Shown here: piece by piece, positions 1 through 9,223 of the stretch | Layout of the letters: every line of letters begins with the position of its first letter | How positions within the stretch are numbered: the stretch's first letter is position 1 | Assembly (NCBI RefSeq): GCF_014251955.1 | Contig: NZ_CP059203.1 | Location: 304,789-368,788 of the forward strand | Reading direction: 5' to 3' | Length of the DNA: 64,000 nucleotides | Source of the DNA: Blattabacterium cuenoti | GTDB taxonomy: Bacteria > Bacteroidota > Bacteroidia > Flavobacteriales > Blattabacteriaceae | Translations under genes and position numbers: made by a program | Notes under the pieces: generated by a model | What the model was told of the DNA's origin: nothing | Databases searched by the model: none | What the model saw: the letters and a program-made list of their open reading frames with translations, nothing else

Positions 1-295
1 CCCCAAATATACCTCCTTTTTCTTTTGGCATTTGTAACCAAGTCCAGTGAGATTGTTCCGTGTCCGTAGAAATAGCAATAATTTGGACATTTCTTGATTC
101 AAATTCTTTTATTTTTTCTTGAAATGCATATATTTCTGTAGGACAAACAAAAGTAAAATCTTTTGGGTAGAAAAAAAGTAAAACATACTTACTTCCCTTA
201 AATTGTTCTAAAGTAAAATTTTTTACAATATTTTTTCCATTCAATACCGCACTAGATGTAAAACTAGGCGCTTTTTTTGTAATTAAAGTATTCAT
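1..295 (-). CDS. Peroxiredoxin (AhpC/TSA, 2-Cys type), 5' part only
   Basis: This gene runs off the left edge; only its first 98 codons are in the window. The ATG is at 295-293. The translation has the thioredoxin-like peroxiredoxin fold start and the peroxidatic motif FTFVCPTEI, with the catalytic cysteine at residue 51, followed by the conserved ISTDTEQSHWTW segment. It should reduce hydrogen peroxide and organic hydroperoxides in the cytoplasm using a thioredoxin-type donor. A thioredoxin gene lies at 31 kb. The resolving cysteine lies outside the window, so the exact subfamily (AhpC or Prx) cannot be fixed. Confidence 0.93.
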   Translation of the reverse strand, partial: MNTLITKKAPSFTSSAVLNGKNIVKNFTLEQFKGSKYVLLFFYPKDFTFVCPTEIYAFQEKIKEFESRNVQIIAISTDTEQSHWTWLQMPKEKGGIFG

Positions 296-409
296 TTTTC
301 TAGTATAAGTATATTATATGCACGAATTTACCAAAATTCTTATAATATAAGAATCAAAAAGCAAAGAAATCTACTAAAATATGTTGTTCATAGAACTGAA
401 ACAAAAATT

Positions 410-2272
410 TTATACATACCTATGTAATTTTTTATTAAGTTCATTTTTTATATTTGTTAAATGCATTATTTTTTTGATGAGATTATTCTTGTCATCATCA
501 TTTTTTCTATTTTTTTGAAAATGCATAATTTCTTGTTGAATTGATTTCAAAATCCATTGTAATTGATACCTCAATAACATATCAGTGAGGTATTTGTCTA
601 TGTTATCTTCTTCGGAAGAAACTTCAATCCCTTTTTTCTCCCATTTGGATAATGAATAATAGGTCTGTTTTTTTGAACTATTCAATTTTACTTTTTTTAC
701 TATTTTATTGCATATATTTTCAAAAAATTTCTGATTATAATCCAAAGAAAAACGTAAATTATGGCATTTAAAAGTATGCAATACTTCTTCAAGAACTGTA
801 ATTTCGTTTTTTCCTTTTTTTATTATTTTATCTCCATGATTTAAAATAAACTGAATCAACTTTTCTTCCATTTCTTCCATCATAGGAGGAGGAGAATCCC
901 TCCTCCTATGAGGAACAATCTTCTTTTGATGATCAAGTCTTTTTCTCGTTCTTTTATTCCTAATTTTTTTAAATTCAGAAATTAGAATTTCTTGCCGAAG
1001 TTCTAATACTTTGGAAGTTTCTTGTAAATATAATTCCTGTTGGATAACATTGGGTATTTTGAAAATACTATTCAAAATATTTACAACTAAAAATGATTTT
1101 TTAATTGGATCATCTTTGTGAAATTTGTCATATACTTTCTTTTTAAAAGAAACAAAATTGTAACTATTTTTTTCTATAAAATCTTTCAATTGAAAAGAGG
1201 AATATTTCTTTGCTAGAGAATCTGGATCTTCTCCATTAGAAAGAAATAATATCCGAAGATTCATTTCTTGTTCCAAAAACATATTGATTCCTCTTAAAGA
1301 AGCTTGAACCCCAGATCTATCTCCATCATAAAATAGAACTATAGTTTTCGTAAATTTCTTGATCAATAGGATTTGATCAAGAGTCAGAGCAGTTCCAGAA
1401 GAGGAAACAACATTTTTTATTCCAGACTGATGTAAAGAAATGACATCTGTATATCCTTCTACTAAATAACAAAAATTTTCTTTTAAAATGGATGTTTTTG
1501 CCTGGAATAATCCATATAAAATTTTGCTTTTTTGAAAAAGATTACTTTCAGATGAATTTAAATATTTGATAAATTGGTTGTTACTGTTACTCTCAATCGT
1601 TCTTCCACCAAATCCTATAACCATTCCTGATAGATTATGGATTGGAAATATCACACGTTGACGAAAACAGTCAAAATGATTATTAGATTTTTTATTAAAA
1701 ACCGTAAGACCAGACTTTTTTAAATCACCTATTTTGAATCCTTTTTTTAAGGCTTTTTCTGTAAAAGAACTCCAATAAGAAGGAGCATAACCTAATTCAA
1801 ATTCATGAATTATTTTCATATTCAATCCTCTTTGTTTCATCAAATAACTCAATCCTTTTTCTTTTCCTTCTTTTGTGAAACATAGTTGGTTGATAAAAAA
1901 ACGTTTTGCATAATCTTGTATTAAGTACAAATTTTTTTCATGATCCATTTTTATTATTTTGCTAATATCTGTTTTTTCTTCCTGTTCATGAATATTGATT
2001 TCGTATTTTTTAGCTAAATAATGTAATGATTCTACATAAGTGAAATGTTCGTGTTCCATAAGAAAAGTAATAATATTTCCACCTTTTCCAGAACTAAAAT
2101 CTTTCCATATTTTTTTTGTAGGAGAAACTATGAGAGAAGGCGTTTTTTCATTAGAGAATGGACTCAGTCCTCTATAATTAATTCCACTTTTCTTTAAGGA
2201 AACAAAATCTCCTATAACTTCTTCAATACAAGAAACAGAAAATATTCTTTTTATAGTTTCTTTAGAAATCAT
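410..2272 (-). CDS. dnaG: DNA primase DnaG
   Basis: This is the primase that lays RNA primers at the replication fork. The frame is open to a TTG at 2287, but the ATG at 2272 gives the normal start (MISKETIKRIF) and is preferred, giving 620 residues. The N-terminal domain keeps the shape of the CHC2 zinc ribbon, but all four expected ligands are replaced (Ser37, Ser40, Asp58, Ser61). I recall the same replacement in free-living flavobacterial DnaG, so it is probably not decay. The TOPRIM core is intact: LVEGYTDV for the acidic glutamate and FYDGDRSG for the DxD. A low-complexity charged linker around residues 440-470 contains a perfect DNA palindrome (881-910). The C-terminal DnaB-interaction region is present but divergent. 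Confidence 0.96.
   Translation of the reverse strand: MISKETIKRIFSVSCIEEVIGDFVSLKKSGINYRGLSPFSNEKTPSLIVSPTKKIWKDFSSGKGGNIITFLMEHEHFTYVESLHYLAKKYEINIHEQEEKTDISKIIKMDHEKNLYLIQDYAKRFFINQLCFTKEGKEKGLSYLMKQRGLNMKIIHEFELGYAPSYWSSFTEKALKKGFKIGDLKKSGLTVFNKKSNNHFDCFRQRVIFPIHNLSGMVIGFGGRTIESNSNNQFIKYLNSSESNLFQKSKILYGLFQAKTSILKENFCYLVEGYTDVISLHQSGIKNVVSSSGTALTLDQILLIKKFTKTIVLFYDGDRSGVQASLRGINMFLEQEMNLRILFLSNGEDPDSLAKKYSSFQLKDFIEKNSYNFVSFKKKVYDKFHKDDPIKKSFLVVNILNSIFKIPNVIQQELYLQETSKVLELRQEILISEFKKIRNKRTRKRLDHQKKIVPHRRRDSPPPMMEEMEEKLIQFILNHGDKIIKKGKNEITVLEEVLHTFKCHNLRFSLDYNQKFFENICNKIVKKVKLNSSKKQTYYSLSKWEKKGIEVSSEEDNIDKYLTDMLLRYQLQWILKSIQQEIMHFQKNRKNDDDKNNLIKKIMHLTNIKNELNKKLHRYV
881..910. repeat. 12-bp perfect inverted repeat inside dnaG
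   Basis: CATAGGAGGAGG (881-892) is the exact reverse complement of CCTCCTCCTATG (899-910), with a 6-base loop. It encodes part of a variable RRRDSPPPMM linker in primase. G/C-rich stems are rare in this genome, so it stands out. It shares the TAGGAG/CTCCTA core with hairpins at 11616-11641 and 22177-22195. Confidence 0.8.
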
Positions 2273-2361
2273 GATTTTTTGATTCAATCAAAGTTGTTAT
2301 AATATTATAATAAATAAAAAAAATAAAAGGGTATCAATCAATTGAATAATAATATTATTTT

Positions 2362-3018
2362 TTATTGAATTCCTAATTTCATTCTATGAATAATTTTTTT
2401 TGGGTTAGAATTAGAAAAAATGGTCGTTCCTGCTACTAATATATCTGCTCCATTTTTGAATAATAAAGAAGCATTTTCTAAATTTACTCCCCCATCTACT
2501 TCTATCAATGCAGAAGAATCTTTTTTTAAGATTAAATCTTTAGTATCTTTTAGTTTTTGATATGTTTGTCGAATAAACTTTTGTCCACTAAAACCAGGAT
2601 TTACGCTCATTATCAAAACAAAATCTATATCTTTAATGATATCTTGCAAAAGAACAACTGGAGTATGTGGGTTGACTGCTACCCCAACCTTCATCCCATA
2701 TTCCTTAATAGAAAAAATAGTTCTATTTAAGTGAATACAAGCTTCGTAATGAACATGTAAATGATCCGCTCCACATTCTTTAAATTGTTCTATATACTGT
2801 TCTGGGTGTAGAATCATTAAATGGACATCCATTGGTTTGGATGCATATTTTTTTACATATTTTGTAAACAATGCTCCAAAAGAAATATTAGAAACAAAAG
2901 AAGAATCCATAATATCAATATGGAACCAATCCGCTTCACTTTCATTCAACATTTTTATGTCACGATATAAAAAAGCTAAATCTGCTGAAAGTAGAGATGG
3001 AGCTATAATTTTTTTCAT
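2362..3018 (-). CDS. rpe: Ribulose-phosphate 3-epimerase
   Basis: A 218-residue TIM-barrel enzyme interconverting ribulose 5-phosphate and xylulose 5-phosphate in the non-oxidative pentose phosphate pathway, in the cytoplasm. Family marks are APSLLSADLA at the start, the metal-binding DVHLMI, VNPGFSGQKF for the phosphate loop, and IEVDGGV near the C-terminus carrying the catalytic aspartate. The usual VMDGxFVPN segment reads IMDSSFVSN here, a mild divergence. It is full length for the family. It lies 20 bases downstream of fabI on the same strand, so the two are probably co-transcribed. The pathway supplies erythrose 4-phosphate to the DAHP synthase encoded nearby. Confidence 0.96.
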   Translation of the reverse strand: MKKIIAPSLLSADLAFLYRDIKMLNESEADWFHIDIMDSSFVSNISFGALFTKYVKKYASKPMDVHLMILHPEQYIEQFKECGADHLHVHYEACIHLNRTIFSIKEYGMKVGVAVNPHTPVVLLQDIIKDIDFVLIMSVNPGFSGQKFIRQTYQKLKDTKDLILKKDSSALIEVDGGVNLENASLLFKNGADILVAGTTIFSNSNPKKIIHRMKLGIQ

Positions 3019-3038
3019 ATTAATATTTTAAAAAAAAA

Positions 3039-3848
3039 TTAGGATAATTGTGAAATCATAATTTCACTAATTCCTGTATTAGAAAAACCTCCATCATGAT
3101 ACAGATTTTGCATGGTTACTTTTCTTGTCAAATCAGAAAAAAGTGTAATAATATAGTCAGCACAATCTTGTGCAGAAGCGTTTCCTAAAGGAGATATTTT
3201 TTCAGAAAAAAGAAAAAATTGGTTGAATCCTTTAATTGACTTTGCTGCTTTCGTCATACTAGGAGATTGTGAAACGGTATTCACCCTTACCTTTTTTTTG
3301 ATTCCCCAATGATACCCAAAATTCCGTGTAATACTTTCCAAATATGCTTTATAATCAGACATATCTACATAATTTGGAATGCTTCGTTGAGAGGCTATAT
3401 ATGTCAAGGCTACAATAGACCCCCATTCATTCATAGCGTTTTTATTCCAAGCAATTTGCATGATTTTATGATAAGATACTGCAGAAATATCCCATCCTTT
3501 TCTCAAAAATTCATAATTAAGAGATGTGTAATGGCGTCCTTTTCTAAGATTGATGGACATAGCGATAGAATGTAAGATAAAATCTATTCCCCCACCAAAA
3601 TGATCCAATGTTTTATCAAAAAGAAGATTCAGATCTATAACAGAAGTAGCATCAGCCGGAATTACCATAGATTCTGTTTTATGAGATAATTTATTAATTT
3701 TTCCCATTCTTAAAGAGGCAGGAGTATTGGTTAAAACAAAAGACGCTTTTTCCTCATAAGCACGTTCTGCTACTTTCCAAGCAATAGAATTTTCATCCAA
3801 AGCACCAAATATAATTCCTTTCTTTCCCTTCAATAGATTGTAAGACAT
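3039..3848 (-). CDS. fabI: Enoyl-[acyl-carrier-protein] reductase (NADH) FabI
   Basis: This short-chain dehydrogenase family enzyme carries out the last reduction of each fatty-acid elongation cycle, turning trans-2-enoyl-ACP into acyl-ACP with NADH. At 269 residues it is normal length. The divergent FabI nucleotide site is seen as GIIFGALDENSIAW. The catalytic set is Tyr150, Tyr160 and Lys167 in the Y-x6-K spacing that separates FabI from ordinary SDRs, and HSIAMS follows the FabI pattern. The loop after Tyr160 (VDMSDY instead of the usual NVMGVA) is unusual but keeps the spacing. It sits between metK and rpe on the same strand. Confidence 0.95.
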   Translation of the reverse strand: MSYNLLKGKKGIIFGALDENSIAWKVAERAYEEKASFVLTNTPASLRMGKINKLSHKTESMVIPADATSVIDLNLLFDKTLDHFGGGIDFILHSIAMSINLRKGRHYTSLNYEFLRKGWDISAVSYHKIMQIAWNKNAMNEWGSIVALTYIASQRSIPNYVDMSDYKAYLESITRNFGYHWGIKKKVRVNTVSQSPSMTKAAKSIKGFNQFFLFSEKISPLGNASAQDCADYIITLFSDLTRKVTMQNLYHDGGFSNTGISEIMISQLS

Positions 3849-3910
3849 AGTAAAGTAGTATTATTCCCATATAAATTAAAAAAACCAAAAATACCTATTT
3901 TTTGAAAAAA

Positions 3911-5173
3911 TTACATATTAAAAACTTCCTTTAGGATAGGTAAATAATCCAATTTCTCCCATGTAAAAAGTTCTACTTCTTGTTCTTTTTTCTTTCCTTC
4001 TATTATATTATCATCCGAAAAAGATTTCCATACTTTTCTTGGTTTTTTCCCCATATGTCCATAAACAGCAGTTTCTTCATACATTGGTTGACGTAATTTT
4101 AATCTTTTTTCTATAGCGTAAGGTCGTAAATCAAAAATTTTCTTTATTTTTACGACTATCTCTTCATCTAAAATATTTTTATTCGATGTCCCATAGGTAT
4201 TTACAAAAATTCCTATAGGTTCTGCTACCCCTACAGCATAAGATATTTGTATCAATAATTCATCAGCAATTCCTGCAGCAACAAGATTTTTGGCAATATG
4301 TCTAGCTGCATAAGCTCCAGATCTATCTACTTTAGAAGAATCCTTTCCAGAAAAAGCACCTCCTCCGTGTGAACCTCTTCCTCCATAAGTATCCACAATA
4401 ATTTTTCTACCGGTAATTCCTGTATCTCCATGAGGACCCCCAATAACAAATCTACCTGTAGAATTTATGTAATATTTCGTTCTATCAGTAAACAATTTTT
4501 TTATATCCTTAGATAGGATCTTTTTTACCCTTGGAATTAATATATTTCTAATATCGTGAACAATACGTTCATGCATTTTTTCTTTTGTATCAAATTCATC
4601 ATGTTGAGTTGAAATGACTATAGAATGAATATGAACAGGAATATTTTTATCCGAATACTCTAAAGTCACTTGTGATTTTGCATCTGGACGTAAATAAGTC
4701 ATTTTTTTTCCTTCATTTCGTATTGATGAAAGTTCCCTCAATAGAGAATGTGACATTTCTAATGTTAGAGGCATATAATTTTCTGTTTCCTTAATAGCAT
4801 ATCCAAATACGATTCCTTGATCTCCAGATCCTTGTTCCTCTTTTTTAGAACGTTGAATTCCTTTGAATAGATCTATAGACTGTTCTTGAATAGAAGAAAT
4901 AACTCCACAAGAATCCGCATTGAATCTATATTCATTTTTAGTATATCCAATCTTTCTAAGGATTCCACGTGCAATTTTTTGAACATTCACCCAAATTTTA
5001 GAATTCACTTCTCCAGCCAATATAATTTGACCAGTAGTTACTAAAGTTTCTATAGCGACTTTTGCTTCTGGATCATATGCCAAAAAATTATCTAATATAG
5101 CATCCGATATTTGATCGGAAATTTTATCTGGATGTCCCTCTGAAACAGATTCGCTAGTAAATAAATAAGCCAT
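3911..5173 (-). CDS. metK: S-adenosylmethionine synthetase
   Basis: The enzyme makes S-adenosylmethionine from methionine and ATP; the product feeds the methyltransferases encoded nearby (prmC, rsmI) and queuosine synthesis (queA). At 420 residues it is full length. The signature motifs are GHPDKISDQISDAILD at the start, the GSGDQGIVFGYA methionine loop (usually GAGDQG), GPHGDTGITGRK, and the GGGAFSGKDSSKVDRSGAY phosphate-binding segment. The 5' leader on the minus strand (about 5174-5230) has a TAGGAGG-rich stretch, but it lies some 40 bases from the start codon, too far to act as a ribosome-binding site. Confidence 0.98.
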   Translation of the reverse strand: MAYLFTSESVSEGHPDKISDQISDAILDNFLAYDPEAKVAIETLVTTGQIILAGEVNSKIWVNVQKIARGILRKIGYTKNEYRFNADSCGVISSIQEQSIDLFKGIQRSKKEEQGSGDQGIVFGYAIKETENYMPLTLEMSHSLLRELSSIRNEGKKMTYLRPDAKSQVTLEYSDKNIPVHIHSIVISTQHDEFDTKEKMHERIVHDIRNILIPRVKKILSKDIKKLFTDRTKYYINSTGRFVIGGPHGDTGITGRKIIVDTYGGRGSHGGGAFSGKDSSKVDRSGAYAARHIAKNLVAAGIADELLIQISYAVGVAEPIGIFVNTYGTSNKNILDEEIVVKIKKIFDLRPYAIEKRLKLRQPMYEETAVYGHMGKKPRKVWKSFSDDNIIEGKKKEQEVELFTWEKLDYLPILKEVFNM

Positions 5174-5271
5174 TTTTTTCTTTGATGACTGTTTTTATAC
5201 TACTTTTTTACTCCCCCTACCTCCTACTTAACCTAACATTTATTTTTTTAGATTTTCTAATTCATTATTAT

Positions 5272-6381
5272 TCATTCTATTTTTTTTTGAATATTAATGG
5301 ATTCTTTATGTAATAGTTTGAAAACTCCTTCAAGAAATTCCTCAGAAAGTCCTAAACTTTTTCCTAATTTGATAGATTTATTCAGAATATCACCCCATCT
5401 ATTGGGTTGTAATATAGATATATCTGATTCCCTTTTTAAGGATCCTAATTGCTTGGAAATTTTCATTCTTTCTGATAAAATGGAAATGAGATTTTCATCT
5501 AGTTCATCAATGAATATTCTTAAAGAATCTAAATTGTTTTGAATTTGATATTTTTTATTACCATTTTTAGATGGATATGGATGATAAGAATCCATCAACT
5601 TTTTTAATAGTTCTAAAAGTTTTTCCGGAGTAATTTGTTGTTGAGAATCACTCCAAGCCCTATCAGGATTACAATGGCTTTCTATCATTAATCCATCATA
5701 TTTAAAGTAGTGATAAGCTATTTTTGCAATCTCCAAAATTCCTTCTTTATTTCCACAAATATGTGAAGGATCACATATCACAGGAATTCTAGGAAAAAAT
5801 CTCCTAAATTTTGACAAAAGATTCCAATTTGGCTGATTTCGGTATTTAGATGCTTTATATGTGTAAAAACCACGGTGTATAATCCCTAATTTTCTAACTC
5901 CTTTTCTAAATAAACGTTCTAAAGCACCTATCCATAATTCTATATCAGGATGAATAGGATTTTTCACTAAAATAATTTTATCCTTCTCTCCTTCTAAAGC
6001 ATCCGCTATTTCTTGAATGATAAATGGACTCGATGTACTTCTTGCTCCTATCCAAAGAACATCTATATCAAAAGATAACGCTAATTCAACATGTTCTGAA
6101 TTAGCGATTTCCGTAGCAACCATAAATTCTGTATTTCTCTTTACATTTTTTAACCATTGAAGTCCTTCTTTTCCAACCCCTTCAAAATTATTTGGTTTAG
6201 TCCTAGGTTTCCATATTCCTGCTCTAAATACTTGCACATATGCAGGATCCAATCTTTTAGCTGTTTCTATTATTTGTTGTTCACTTTCTGCACTACAAGG
6301 TCCGGAAATAATGAAAGGGGGCTCCCATTTTTCAATCCAGGATCTATCTATACTATTATTTAGAATATTTTTTTCCATCAT
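5272..6381 (-). CDS. Bifunctional DAHP synthase / chorismate mutase
   Basis: This 369-residue fusion joins the first committed step of aromatic biosynthesis (phosphoenolpyruvate plus erythrose 4-phosphate to DAHP) with chorismate mutase (chorismate to prephenate). Residues about 1-265 are a type I-beta (KDPG-aldolase-like) DAHP synthase, with ISGPCSAES, VFRAGIWKPRT, the ILVKNP lysine segment, ICDPSHICG and MIESHCNP. After a short linker, residues about 280-369 form an AroQ helical chorismate mutase (LDENLISILSERMKISKQLG). This order is the Bacteroidetes arrangement. The gene is last in the block pheA, aminotransferase, tyrA, this gene, so one transcript could supply the whole prephenate branch. 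Two in-frame ATGs are adjacent (6381 and 6378). Confidence 0.96.
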   Translation of the reverse strand: MMEKNILNNSIDRSWIEKWEPPFIISGPCSAESEQQIIETAKRLDPAYVQVFRAGIWKPRTKPNNFEGVGKEGLQWLKNVKRNTEFMVATEIANSEHVELALSFDIDVLWIGARSTSSPFIIQEIADALEGEKDKIILVKNPIHPDIELWIGALERLFRKGVRKLGIIHRGFYTYKASKYRNQPNWNLLSKFRRFFPRIPVICDPSHICGNKEGILEIAKIAYHYFKYDGLMIESHCNPDRAWSDSQQQITPEKLLELLKKLMDSYHPYPSKNGNKKYQIQNNLDSLRIFIDELDENLISILSERMKISKQLGSLKRESDISILQPNRWGDILNKSIKLGKSLGLSEEFLEGVFKLLHKESINIQKKIE

Positions 6382-6389
6382 TGATGAAT

Positions 6390-7238
6390 TTATACATATT
6401 TTTTATCTTTTATATCATTTGCATTTTTCATATATCTATCAATTTTATGAAATTTTTTATTTTTTAATAAATCAAGAAATATTTCTAAGTGATTAATATA
6501 AATATCTATAGCTTGAATTAAATTCTTTCTATTAGAAATAAAAATAGGTAACCAGGTTTCAGGATTACTTTTCGCTAAACGTGTAGTAGAAGCCAATCCA
6601 CTTCCCATCATATTATTAAAAATTTTTTCTTCCTTTTTAAATATTTTTAAAACTGTGAAAGCCAAAGAAAAAGATACGACATGAGGTAAATGAGAGAGAT
6701 AAGCAATATATAAATCATGTTCTTTAGATGTAATATAAACCATGCGCATTTTCATGATAGAAAAAATTTTTTCTGCGACATCGATCGCATCTGGATCACT
6801 CAATTCTGAGTCACAAATAATACAATTTTTTTTATAAAAAAGATCTGAATGAGCTGAAATAGGGCCAGAATTTTCAACTCCTGCAATCGGATGTGTCGCT
6901 ACAAAACGACTTCTTTTTGGATGTGAAAAAACACGATTACAAATATCGTATTTAGTAGAACCAGTATCTAAAATAACTGTATCACTTTTAATTTGATTAA
7001 GAATACTTGGAAGTATTTTTTCTATCCCATCTACAGGAATAGATAAAATAATTACTGAAGATTGTAAAATAAGATCCTGTAAAGGAATAATTTCATCTAC
7101 AATTCCAAGTTTAACAGCATGTGTCGCATTTTCATTATTAGAATCTGTTCCTATAAATTTATCTCCAAAATTGGATTTACGTAATCCTAAACTAATAGAT
7201 CCCCCTATTAAACCTAATCCTATAATTCCAATATTCAT
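6390..7238 (-). CDS. tyrA: Prephenate dehydrogenase
   Basis: It oxidises and decarboxylates prephenate to 4-hydroxyphenylpyruvate, the tyrosine branch. The 282-residue protein begins with a Rossmann nucleotide site, GIIGLGLIGGSISLGL, and has the substrate-binding HPIAGVENSGP segment and LSHLPH, typical of TyrA. There is no fused chorismate mutase and no ACT domain; the mutase sits in the gene 9 bases downstream. Its start overlaps the aminotransferase stop by 4 bases, which indicates translational coupling. Tyrosine from this step matters to a cockroach host for cuticle hardening; that is established biology of the symbiosis, not visible here. Confidence 0.95.
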   Translation of the reverse strand: MNIGIIGLGLIGGSISLGLRKSNFGDKFIGTDSNNENATHAVKLGIVDEIIPLQDLILQSSVIILSIPVDGIEKILPSILNQIKSDTVILDTGSTKYDICNRVFSHPKRSRFVATHPIAGVENSGPISAHSDLFYKKNCIICDSELSDPDAIDVAEKIFSIMKMRMVYITSKEHDLYIAYLSHLPHVVSFSLAFTVLKIFKKEEKIFNNMMGSGLASTTRLAKSNPETWLPIFISNRKNLIQAIDIYINHLEIFLDLLKNKKFHKIDRYMKNANDIKDKKYV

Positions 7239-8383
7239 GAAATAATTCTATTTTTTGCTTTTTCCAAAGTATTTACAGAACAACACATAGAAAATCTTAC
7301 ATATCCTTTTCCATTATTCCCAAATACACCCCCAGGGGTAATAAATATGTGATAATTGTTAAAAATCTTATCAGAAAATTTCTGATCATTTTTATCTAAA
7401 TTTTTGATTTTTGCCCAAACGAAAATTCCGGAACTTTTTTTCATATATTCTAAACATAGATGATCACATATTTCCCATATAATTTTTCTACGTTTTGTAT
7501 ATTCTATATTGAGTTTTTCAAACCATTCTGAATTTTGATTCATGGCTTCTATTGCTCCAATCTGGATTGGATAATACATTCCAGAATCCATTTGACTTTT
7601 TACTTTGATAATATTTTGAATAAATTCTTTTTTTCCTATTATCATCCCAACACGCCATCCAGCCATATTATAGCTTTTACTTAAAGAATTTAATTCTAAT
7701 GCAATATTTTTGGCTTCTTTAACATTAAAGATACTCAAAGGGCGTTCATTAGTTAAACAACTATAAGGGTTATCATGAATTAGTAAAATATGGTTTTTTT
7801 TCGCAAAAAAAACAAGTTTTTTTAACTTTTCAAAAGAGATAGTTGCACCTGTGGGCATATGAGGATAATTGATCCACATGATTTTTACCTTGGATAGATT
7901 CTTTTTCTCCAATAATTGTATATCAGGACACCAATCTCCTTTTTCATGAAGATCATAATAAATAATTTCCGATTCCAAAAGCTTAGATATTGAGGAATAA
8001 GTAGGATATCCTGGATCCGGGATTAAAACTTGATTTCCTTTATCCAAATAAGACATACTGATATACATAATTCCCTCCTTGGAACCCATTAATGGCAAAA
8101 CCTCATTGTTAGGATCAATATCCACTTGATATGTCTTTTTATACCAAATAGAAATTGCATGACGAAATTTTTCTATTCCAACATAGCTTTGATAAGTATT
8201 AGCATATTCTAGCTCTGACGCTTCTTGCATTTTATGGATGACACTATTGGGTGGAAGTAGATCTGGATTTCCAATCCCTAAATTAATGACTTGGATCCCT
8301 TTCTTTTCAAGATGATGAATCTCTCTCATTTTTTTGGAAAAAAAGTATTCCGATATTTGATGCATTCTTTTTGAGACAATCAT
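7235..8383 (-). CDS. Class I/II pyridoxal-phosphate aminotransferase (probably aromatic/prephenate branch)
   Basis: A 382-residue fold-type I aminotransferase related to aspartate and LL-diaminopimelate aminotransferases. Visible marks are NLGIGNPD, the PDPGYPTY aromatic-stacking region, HDNPYS, and the PLP lysine in LNSLSKSYNMAGWRVG; the C-terminal arginine region (RFSMCCS) is present. Position between pheA and tyrA, with a 4-base overlap to tyrA, suggests it transaminates phenylpyruvate and 4-hydroxyphenylpyruvate, or prephenate itself. In a reduced genome it may also serve as a general aspartate aminotransferase or in the diaminopimelate pathway. Sequence alone does not settle the substrate. 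Confidence 0.88.
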   Translation of the reverse strand: MIVSKRMHQISEYFFSKKMREIHHLEKKGIQVINLGIGNPDLLPPNSVIHKMQEASELEYANTYQSYVGIEKFRHAISIWYKKTYQVDIDPNNEVLPLMGSKEGIMYISMSYLDKGNQVLIPDPGYPTYSSISKLLESEIIYYDLHEKGDWCPDIQLLEKKNLSKVKIMWINYPHMPTGATISFEKLKKLVFFAKKNHILLIHDNPYSCLTNERPLSIFNVKEAKNIALELNSLSKSYNMAGWRVGMIIGKKEFIQNIIKVKSQMDSGMYYPIQIGAIEAMNQNSEWFEKLNIEYTKRRKIIWEICDHLCLEYMKKSSGIFVWAKIKNLDKNDQKFSDKIFNNYHIFITPGGVFGNNGKGYVRFSMCCSVNTLEKAKNRIIS

Positions 8384-8389
8384 TTTTTA

Positions 8390-9223
8390 CTAAGGGCTAA
8401 TTCTTCCATTTTTATATTCTCCCATAATAGAAAGTTTATGAAGACATGATATTTTTTGTATCCGTTCTTTCATGAACTCATAATTTTTGATACTATTGAA
8501 TATAATATCTACATAAAATGAATATTCCCAAGGTCTTTCTATGATAGGAATAGATTGTATTTTCGTCATATTAATTTCAAGACTAGAGATAAGACTCAAA
8601 ATCTTAGATAAGCTACCAGTAGTATGTAAAATTTTTAATCTTAGAGAAGCTTTGTTAAAATCATTTTCTTTTTGAGAAAAATTTTTTATAATAAAAAATC
8701 TAGTGAAATTACTAGCAATGGTTTGTATATTTCTAGAAATGATTTCTAAATCATACTCCTTAGCCGCATTCTCAGATGCGATTGCGGCCAACCCTTTCTT
8801 TTTATGGACAGAAATATATTTAGCGGAAGCAGCTGTATCAGAATATTCTGATATTTTTATATCAGAATGTGCATCTATAAATAATTCACATTGTAAAAGG
8901 GCCATTGGATGAGAATAAATTTCCTTAATATCCTCTATTTTTTGTCCAGGAAAAGCCATCAAATGGTGTTGGACAGGCATATATATTTCCCCTACTATTC
9001 TTAAATTATATTCAGATAAAAGACTGTAATTGGTTAATATAGTTCCCGCTATAGTATTTTCTATAGCCATAACACCAATGTCTACATTAGATTTTGCCAC
9101 AGAAAAAGCAAGTTCTCTAAAGCTTGAACATTCCATTAATTTATAATGATCTCCTTCAAAATATCTAGAAACTGCTGCATGATGAAAACATCCTTTTACC
9201 CCTTGTATAGCTATTTTTTTCAT
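8390..9223 (-). CDS. pheA: Prephenate dehydratase
   Basis: It converts prephenate to phenylpyruvate, the phenylalanine branch. The frame is open to a GTG at 9247, but the ATG at 9223 (MKKIAIQGVKG) matches the family start and is preferred, giving 277 residues. The catalytic domain shows AIQGVKGCFHHAA, MAIENTIAGT and the SNFTRFFII motif with its catalytic Thr-Arg-Phe. A C-terminal ACT domain follows (about 195-277), with IPIIERPWEYSFYVD standing for the usual ESRP phenylalanine-binding motif. Feedback control by phenylalanine is therefore possible, but the motif is changed. It is the first gene of the Phe/Tyr block. Confidence 0.95.
   Translation of the reverse strand: MKKIAIQGVKGCFHHAAVSRYFEGDHYKLMECSSFRELAFSVAKSNVDIGVMAIENTIAGTILTNYSLLSEYNLRIVGEIYMPVQHHLMAFPGQKIEDIKEIYSHPMALLQCELFIDAHSDIKISEYSDTAASAKYISVHKKKGLAAIASENAAKEYDLEIISRNIQTIASNFTRFFIIKNFSQKENDFNKASLRLKILHTTGSLSKILSLISSLEINMTKIQSIPIIERPWEYSFYVDIIFNSIKNYEFMKERIQKISCLHKLSIMGEYKNGRISP

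Noticed and set aside
5205-5230. GGAGG-like stretch upstream of metK as a ribosome-binding site
   Set aside because: It is about 40 bases from the ATG and the 16S rRNA lacks the matching CCUCC.
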